Source: Allacma fusca (Eukaryota; Arthropoda; Collembola; Symphypleona; Sminthuridae). From it: DNA of 64,000 nucleotides. The notes beneath the pieces were generated by a model. The model saw only the letters and a program-made list of their open reading frames with translations, searched no databases and was not told where the DNA came from. The DNA is taken from the NCBI GenBank assembly GCA_947179485.1, contig OX359245.1, forward strand, positions 51,633,067 through 51,697,066. Reading direction: 5' to 3'. Below are positions 59,344 through 64,000 of the stretch, piece by piece. Numbering within the stretch: the first letter of the stretch is position 1; each line of letters starts with the position of its first letter. The position numbers were made by a program, and so were the translations under genes.

Positions 59344-59516
59344 TGATGAGAGAGAGTAAAAACTAGGTCTAGTCAGTTCGAGCGTTAGGTAAAGACTCCC
59401 CTTTATTCATACAATTACCGCAATACATTATGCTTAGCCAAGCGCACCATATAGTCTCACTACACAGTACACCTCTACACCTATACACATAAGTGCCTTG
59501 TGAGTGCACCCTCACA
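59344..59516 (-). repeat. Probable 3' LTR (about 173 bp)
   Basis: Minus strand TGTGAGGGTGC...CTCTCATCA, with TG...CA ends and an AATAAAGGGGAG polyadenylation-like motif. The ends are inferred, because the partner LTR is outside the window. Confidence 0.55.
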
Positions 59517-59528
59517 ACTTCCCCCCTT
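59517..59528 (-). other. Polypurine tract
   Basis: The minus strand reads AAGGGGGGAAGT directly before the LTR. This fixes the element's orientation as minus. Confidence 0.7.
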
Positions 59529-60209
59529 GAGAACCTCAAATGTCCTCATTTGAAAGCTATTACATAACATTTTCTTTACCTAATATTACGCCCAAATCCC
59601 TATATTATTACCTATTCATTCGTTTTAATATACATTAATTAATAAATCCATCATAAATGCAAATCATCGCAAATTATTTACAATTGATCATAAATAAATT
59701 AAGTGAGGTCTTTACATCCTTACTAGACCCTCACATACTAATTTATAATCACAAAAACACCTTTCACACATACACGCCCTTTGCTTCTGATCTCTTTACT
59801 TCAGATGTCCTCCGGCCTTGCACTCGTAAACCACCGCTCCGGACTCTGGAAAATAGAAAGGTCATAACACAATTAAATCTCTGAATTAATTTTCAATAGC
59901 CAATTAACCCAGGATCCAGACGACGACCGATTAAGAAATAAGTCATACTCGTACATACACCCTTTCTCAATCTGTCATTTCCTCTTTCCGGCGATTAGTT
60001 TACAATAATTCTTGTTCTAATTAAAACGTGATTAAAACTAACTTAAAATCCGACTTAACCTAGTTACCGAATTACCTAATTAAAAATTAAAACTGTAACC
60101 TAAATAAATAATTAAACTTTCCCTTAAAATTGAGTAAATAAAATAAACCTTTTCTCATATAATTGCTTTCTAACCATTCAAATACTCCCAAACCTTACTC
60201 CTTCCCCAC

Positions 60210-61061
60210 TTAAATGTGGTCCTCGGATTTCTCCCCTCTCGCCGCTTTCACCATACACTCGACCAGATACCAAACTTGTCGGACTCTTGGGGTCAGTTCC
60301 TCAGGAGTGATACCCATCTTCCACATCTTAATGGTGGGCTCTACATCCCCTACATCATACAGCCTCAAATCGACCGTCAAATCCTTCTTCTCTTCTGGAC
60401 TTTGACCGCTCCACCACCATGTCAACTCGTCCTCGTACACTCGCCTTTCCACATCTCCAGAACAAAGAAATGTGACACATTTTGGCGAACTGCTTTTCTC
60501 CTCCTTGACCACATCTTGTAAGTTTGCTTCGGCAACTCCCTGCTCCGTAGTTGTGGTTTCCGTGTTCGCAGGATTCTCTTCCTGCCTCAACGTAAACAGT
60601 CGGTAAAGAGCCCTCAGTCTTTCCCATTCTCCCTCCGGCTGATGATTTCGAAGGGATTCTAGGTCACTGATCACCTCTTCCCGTTGATAATTGGCAGATG
60701 GTACCACTGGCCCCAACAGAGACGACAACGGCATTGCCACCAATCGTTCCGGTTCCTTTACGTCGAACTTGAGGTAAAGCTCCATGACCTCCTTATGATA
60801 CCGAGACATTAAGAACGTCGATGGAATCAGGGCCGTGCGGTACTTCCACAGCAGATCATAATAAAGGTCCTTCATTCCCGCTACCTTCTGGCCCTTCTTT
60901 TCCAGCGCTGATAGCTCCCCGACAACCTGACTCGCTATCGCCAAGCCCTCGTCGTCCAACAATATCCGGTGTAAGTATCTTCGAATATAATCAATCCGGA
61001 TCCGAGTATCCAGAAATCTTGAGGAGAATGCTTGCACCGCATAAACCTTACTATCAGCCAT
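60210..61061 (-). CDS. Retrotransposon 3' accessory ORF, unknown function
   Basis: 283 codons from the ATG at 61061 to a stop at 60210. I do not recognise a family. The protein is soluble-looking and largely helical: RIRIDYIRRYLHRILLDDEG near the start, ESLRNHQPEGEWERLRALYR in the middle, and a Trp-rich TWWWSGQSPEEKKD toward the end. There is no signal peptide, membrane segment, zinc knuckle or protease motif. It occupies the place where env sits in some Gypsy-type elements, about 700 bp before the 3' LTR. A strong splice acceptor lies three bases before its ATG, so it is probably expressed from a spliced subgenomic RNA. Confidence 0.6.
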   Translation of the reverse strand: MADSKVYAVQAFSSRFLDTRIRIDYIRRYLHRILLDDEGLAIASQVVGELSALEKKGQKVAGMKDLYYDLLWKYRTALIPSTFLMSRYHKEVMELYLKFDVKEPERLVAMPLSSLLGPVVPSANYQREEVISDLESLRNHQPEGEWERLRALYRLFTLRQEENPANTETTTTEQGVAEANLQDVVKEEKSSSPKCVTFLCSGDVERRVYEDELTWWWSGQSPEEKKDLTVDLRLYDVGDVEPTIKMWKMGITPEELTPRVRQVWYLVECMVKAARGEKSEDHI

Positions 61062-61064
61062 GAT

Positions 61065-61110
61065 CTAAGGCACGTAAAAGATGAAGAAATTAAAGAATAA
61101 TAATAAAAAA
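61065..61110 (-). promoter_or_regulatory. Splice acceptor for the 3' ORF
   Basis: The minus strand reads TTCTTTAATTTCTTCATC, then TTTTACGTGCCTTAG, then ATC and ATG. This is a long pyrimidine tract and AG placed immediately before the start codon. The donor would be upstream in the element, probably outside the window. Confidence 0.5.
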
Positions 61111-62178
61111 AAATCACCTCCAATTCCTTTCCACACTGGATCCCAACTTATCCTTATTATTCCTATTCTTATTGTTATTTTGAGTCATCATTAAAAATAA
61201 ATCCTTATACATAAAAAATAATGTACTGTACCTTCAATTCACCCAAAGATTTAGAGTTAGAATCCAGATGTTTAGTCCTCAAGGGAACACAAGAAACAAG
61301 AATAACTCAATGAAGGAACTATCACTCCAGCCACCGCTCACATGCAAGTCTGACAAGGATCTGTGGTAGGATTCAACGGACTGTTCGCTTGGGTTACTTG
61401 ACTAGGAAAAGAAGGTAGAATATTTAAACAAGGTCACTTTAGGAACCCGATGTAAGTTCAAACTGGTAATAAGCAAAAGTTCAAATGCCACTATTCAAAA
61501 ATTACTTTAGACAAGGATTCTATTTATAGAAAGGTAGGTAAGAATGGAATTAATGTTACCACCTCAATAAGGTAATTTGATAACGCGGACATAGCCGGAG
61601 TCATAGACCTTCTAACATGATAACAGGCCTTGCTCACTGTGCCCAGGACTATCTCTTGAAGATAATAGTTGAAGAAAAATAGCCACAGTTCTAGAAAAAA
61701 GAGAAATGACCCAATAAATGAAACACTCCTTACTATCTAGTTCCCAGTACAATCTATAAATAGTCTTAATTTAATTTTCTTTCAGCTGGCTCGAGTTGTT
61801 GCACTTGTCGATTGACCGTACCCTAACTTATGTAAATTAAAATTAGGACTGAAAAAACTCTACTCCCAACATTTTGAGACTAAATGAATACTTAACCAAT
61901 CTAAATATTTAACCAATCGTATTCTCTAGGGTAATGTTATTCTATGTAGCTATTTCCGTGACCTTTCTACTCTCCCAACAGTACAAACTTCCTGATAAAA
62001 TCTAATTACCAACCGCCATTAATCAAGGAAATTAATACAGAATGCCTGAAGGGATAAATAAAAATAAAATATAACGGTACTCCTTTGGACCCCAAGCCAA
62101 CTAGCTACATCCAACCATCCAGAAAATCGAATGTGTCTGGGGCCAATCTGTCTCTTCCAGAATGTACATCACAGAATT
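61067..62178 (-). other. Spacer between the two retrotransposon frames
   Basis: About 1.1 kb with no frame seen. If the acceptor is used, it would be the 3' part of an intron. Confidence 0.45.
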
Positions 62179-64000
62179 TCATATCTTCCGGAAATCGATG
62201 GACTTGAAAATATCCGGAGGCTTTCTGTCTCGCGTTGTCCTCCTTGGTCCTGGAGGTCTTATTTCCTCTGACACCGGACTCCCTCGAAATGCTGCCTGAG
62301 CAGTCTCCTTCGCTGATTTCCGAGCCAGTATAGGACTTCCTCTAAGGTTTGGAATGGACGTCCTTCCAGACTTTCCCGATGAGGCTGAACCTTGCCCTGG
62401 CCTCTGAGACTCCTTGCTAAACCTCTTCCCAGGAGCCTTGGATACCTTCAAACTAATAGGATCCAATAACTTCCTTTCACGCCCTACATCACTTTCCGTC
62501 ACCACGACAGAATGCACTGACGAACGTTTTGCCCCTAGAGTTCTCTCCGAGACTCCACTACCGACACTACCCTGGATAGGAAGTTTTAGCAACGGTTCCC
62601 CTGGAATCACATTATATCCTTGAGAAATTTGGGCTGCTCGCGCCGATTCCTGCCTTGCCATGGCATTATCAAAATCATTTGCTATTGATATAGCACTCTC
62701 TCCCTTATCCGGAATTTCGATGTTGTTCCGACTGAAGCCCACGTGACCCCCCATGTAATGCTTCTTGGGATCTGATTCGTGGAGATGATTTTCGTCCGAG
62801 TCATCAGAACCTCTTCCTCTCTTCCCACGATCTCGGGACCTTTTCTTCAAAATCACCGAATCCTTAGTGGACGTGATCCTGGAGTGTGCTTCCTCTTTCC
62901 AAGGAGATATTTCCTGTCTCAATCCCGCGTTCCTCTCTCTATTCCGGAACGGTGTATAATCCATCGCGGGAGAGAATAAATCCGGGGACGTATCCTTATG
63001 ATTTGCTGAAACAAAAATCAAACTATCATTCCTATTCTCATTATCTTCCACACTTACACGATTCCAATCACAATGGCCTTTATTTATTACATTAACAGGA
63101 CTCCCTGTACTTGTGTGATCATTTTTATCTCTAATACTAATGTTAGCCTGACTAAATTCTGTAGACCCACTCAACCTCGCCCCTACTGTTTCCATTGGTG
63201 TAATCAGTTTATTCTGATTTTTCCCATTTGAACTTAACGGGCCCAAGGCAGAATCCGGTATATGTATTCGTTGGGTTCGACGATTCAGATTTACTTCACA
63301 TTTCCCAGAAGAAGTTTCTCGTATTTCCGTCCATATCTCCCCGTTGTCTTCGTGGTAACCTGACAGTTGGAAGTCATCCTCAATTGTATTGGGCTCTTCC
63401 AGGGTCTCTGATCGCTCTCCGAGCTTTCCGACTCCGTGGTGTCTGTACTCCGAGCTTCTGCTTGCTTTACTCAACTGTTTCCCTGTGCTCTCCTCGTCCC
63501 AGTCTTCAATACGGCTTTTATCAGCTTCCGTATTTAGTAGGCCTACAAGACTTTCTTGTTCGCGTGTCTCGGGAGCATCTGCTGCGCTATGGTCACTCCC
63601 TACATCTCCAGTGACAAACGGATCAATGATAGCGCTGTCATCATTGACGCTGGAAAATGACACAAAACTCAAGGGTGAATCACTTTCTCCACCAAGCTCA
63701 TCTAGTTGAGGATGAGGTCCCATTGGAACTTCTGTCAGTATGGGGATGTCTGGCACGCAATCCTCCTCCATCCTCGTCTCTGCCTGTTCCCTTGTTGAGA
63801 CAGCACGAGTTCTGATCGGAGACCTTGTTAGCTCTGGCACCTTTGCTCTAGGGGGCCTATATACGCTATCTCTATTCCTCTCATTGACCTTTGCCTTAAG
63901 AGCTATCCGTATTCGCTCCCTAATTTCGGTCAATTCGGACTCGAGTGATTCGAACTCTTCCAGAACCCGTTTACTCTTTCCTTCTGTTTCCTGGAATTCC
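62179..64000 (-). CDS. Retrotransposon ORF, C-terminal part (probable Pol tail)
   Basis: The frame is open from the right edge of the window to a stop at 62179, so it is partial (at least 606 codons; the TTG at 63933 is not a real start). The first visible 60 residues are a charged helix (EEFESLESELTEIRERIR). The rest is Ser/Asp/Glu/Arg-rich and looks disordered. The last residues, RRTTRDRKPPDIFKSIDF, resemble the R-RSTR-RKPP tails that end many LTR-retrotransposon Pol proteins. No RT or integrase motif is inside the window, so Pol identity is inference. A Gag or a separate disordered protein is possible. Confidence 0.5.
   Translation of the reverse strand, partial: EFQETEGKSKRVLEEFESLESELTEIRERIRIALKAKVNERNRDSVYRPPRAKVPELTRSPIRTRAVSTREQAETRMEEDCVPDIPILTEVPMGPHPQLDELGGESDSPLSFVSFSSVNDDSAIIDPFVTGDVGSDHSAADAPETREQESLVGLLNTEADKSRIEDWDEESTGKQLSKASRSSEYRHHGVGKLGERSETLEEPNTIEDDFQLSGYHEDNGEIWTEIRETSSGKCEVNLNRRTQRIHIPDSALGPLSSNGKNQNKLITPMETVGARLSGSTEFSQANISIRDKNDHTSTGSPVNVINKGHCDWNRVSVEDNENRNDSLIFVSANHKDTSPDLFSPAMDYTPFRNRERNAGLRQEISPWKEEAHSRITSTKDSVILKKRSRDRGKRGRGSDDSDENHLHESDPKKHYMGGHVGFSRNNIEIPDKGESAISIANDFDNAMARQESARAAQISQGYNVIPGEPLLKLPIQGSVGSGVSERTLGAKRSSVHSVVVTESDVGRERKLLDPISLKVSKAPGKRFSKESQRPGQGSASSGKSGRTSIPNLRGSPILARKSAKETAQAAFRGSPVSEEIRPPGPRRTTRDRKPPDIFKSIDFRKI

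Larger units (their letters stand above)
59344..64000 (-). mobile_element. LTR retrotransposon, 3' part (runs off the window)
   Basis: A short 3' LTR, a purine-rich tract next to it and two long frames all read on the minus strand. The 5' LTR and any reverse transcriptase must lie beyond base 64000. Base composition and codon use are GC-richer than the host flanks. Confidence 0.7.

Noticed and set aside
1-64000. CRISPR arrays, bacterial operons, phage or prokaryotic defence genes
   Set aside because: Spliced receptors, Ty3/Gypsy and hAT elements and the AT-rich intergenic structure show animal nuclear DNA. No regularly spaced repeats with unique spacers were seen.

Overview
This is eukaryotic nuclear DNA from an arthropod: AT-rich, with spliced genes, long intergenic stretches and many DNA transposons. 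Two trissin-receptor-like neuropeptide GPCRs, a tandem array of very divergent ionotropic receptors (IRs) and a gustatory-receptor-like gene point to a hexapod or close relative. I favour a springtail (Collembola), but this is inference from gene content and was not tested.

Layout. The last exon of one GPCR lies at 566-1594; its TM1-TM3 exons must lie left of the window. From about 1.9 to 35 kb runs a tandem array of intronless IR-like genes on the + strand. Copy 1 (2583-4622) is the only one with an uninterrupted frame. Copy 2 (10206-12781) has a hAT-type insertion, a nonsense codon and a 4-base insertion. Copy 3 (28141-30181) has a one-base frameshift. Copy 4 (30983-33680) lacks its 5' part, carries another hAT insertion and has a nonsense codon. 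The flanks were duplicated with the genes. A complete four-exon paralogue of the first GPCR lies at 42474-46546. A three-exon gustatory-receptor-like gene lies on the minus strand at 57201-58610.

Mobile DNA. Four insertions have exact 8-bp target duplications and hAT-like CA...TG ends: 4893-5801, 10425-10951, 31449-32846 and 39713-40632. A fifth element (14035-24699) has an eroded target repeat and hosts a complete young Ty3/Gypsy retrotransposon (14605-24168; two 568-bp LTRs, 4-bp target repeat, gag and pol on the minus strand). The right edge (59344-64000) is the 3' part of a second LTR retrotransposon, with an unusual 3' reading frame just behind a strong splice acceptor. There are also a TA-flanked MITE (9844-10099) and a Penelope-like fragment with a hammerhead-like core (26412-26785).

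The most interesting structure joins copies 3 and 4. About 2.09 kb of copy 1 (3332-5423) reappears there circularly permuted (28972-31063), as expected if an extrachromosomal circle had recombined into a related gene. The copy-3 frameshift sits exactly at the switch point. All comparisons were made by eye; percentages and phylogenies were not computed.
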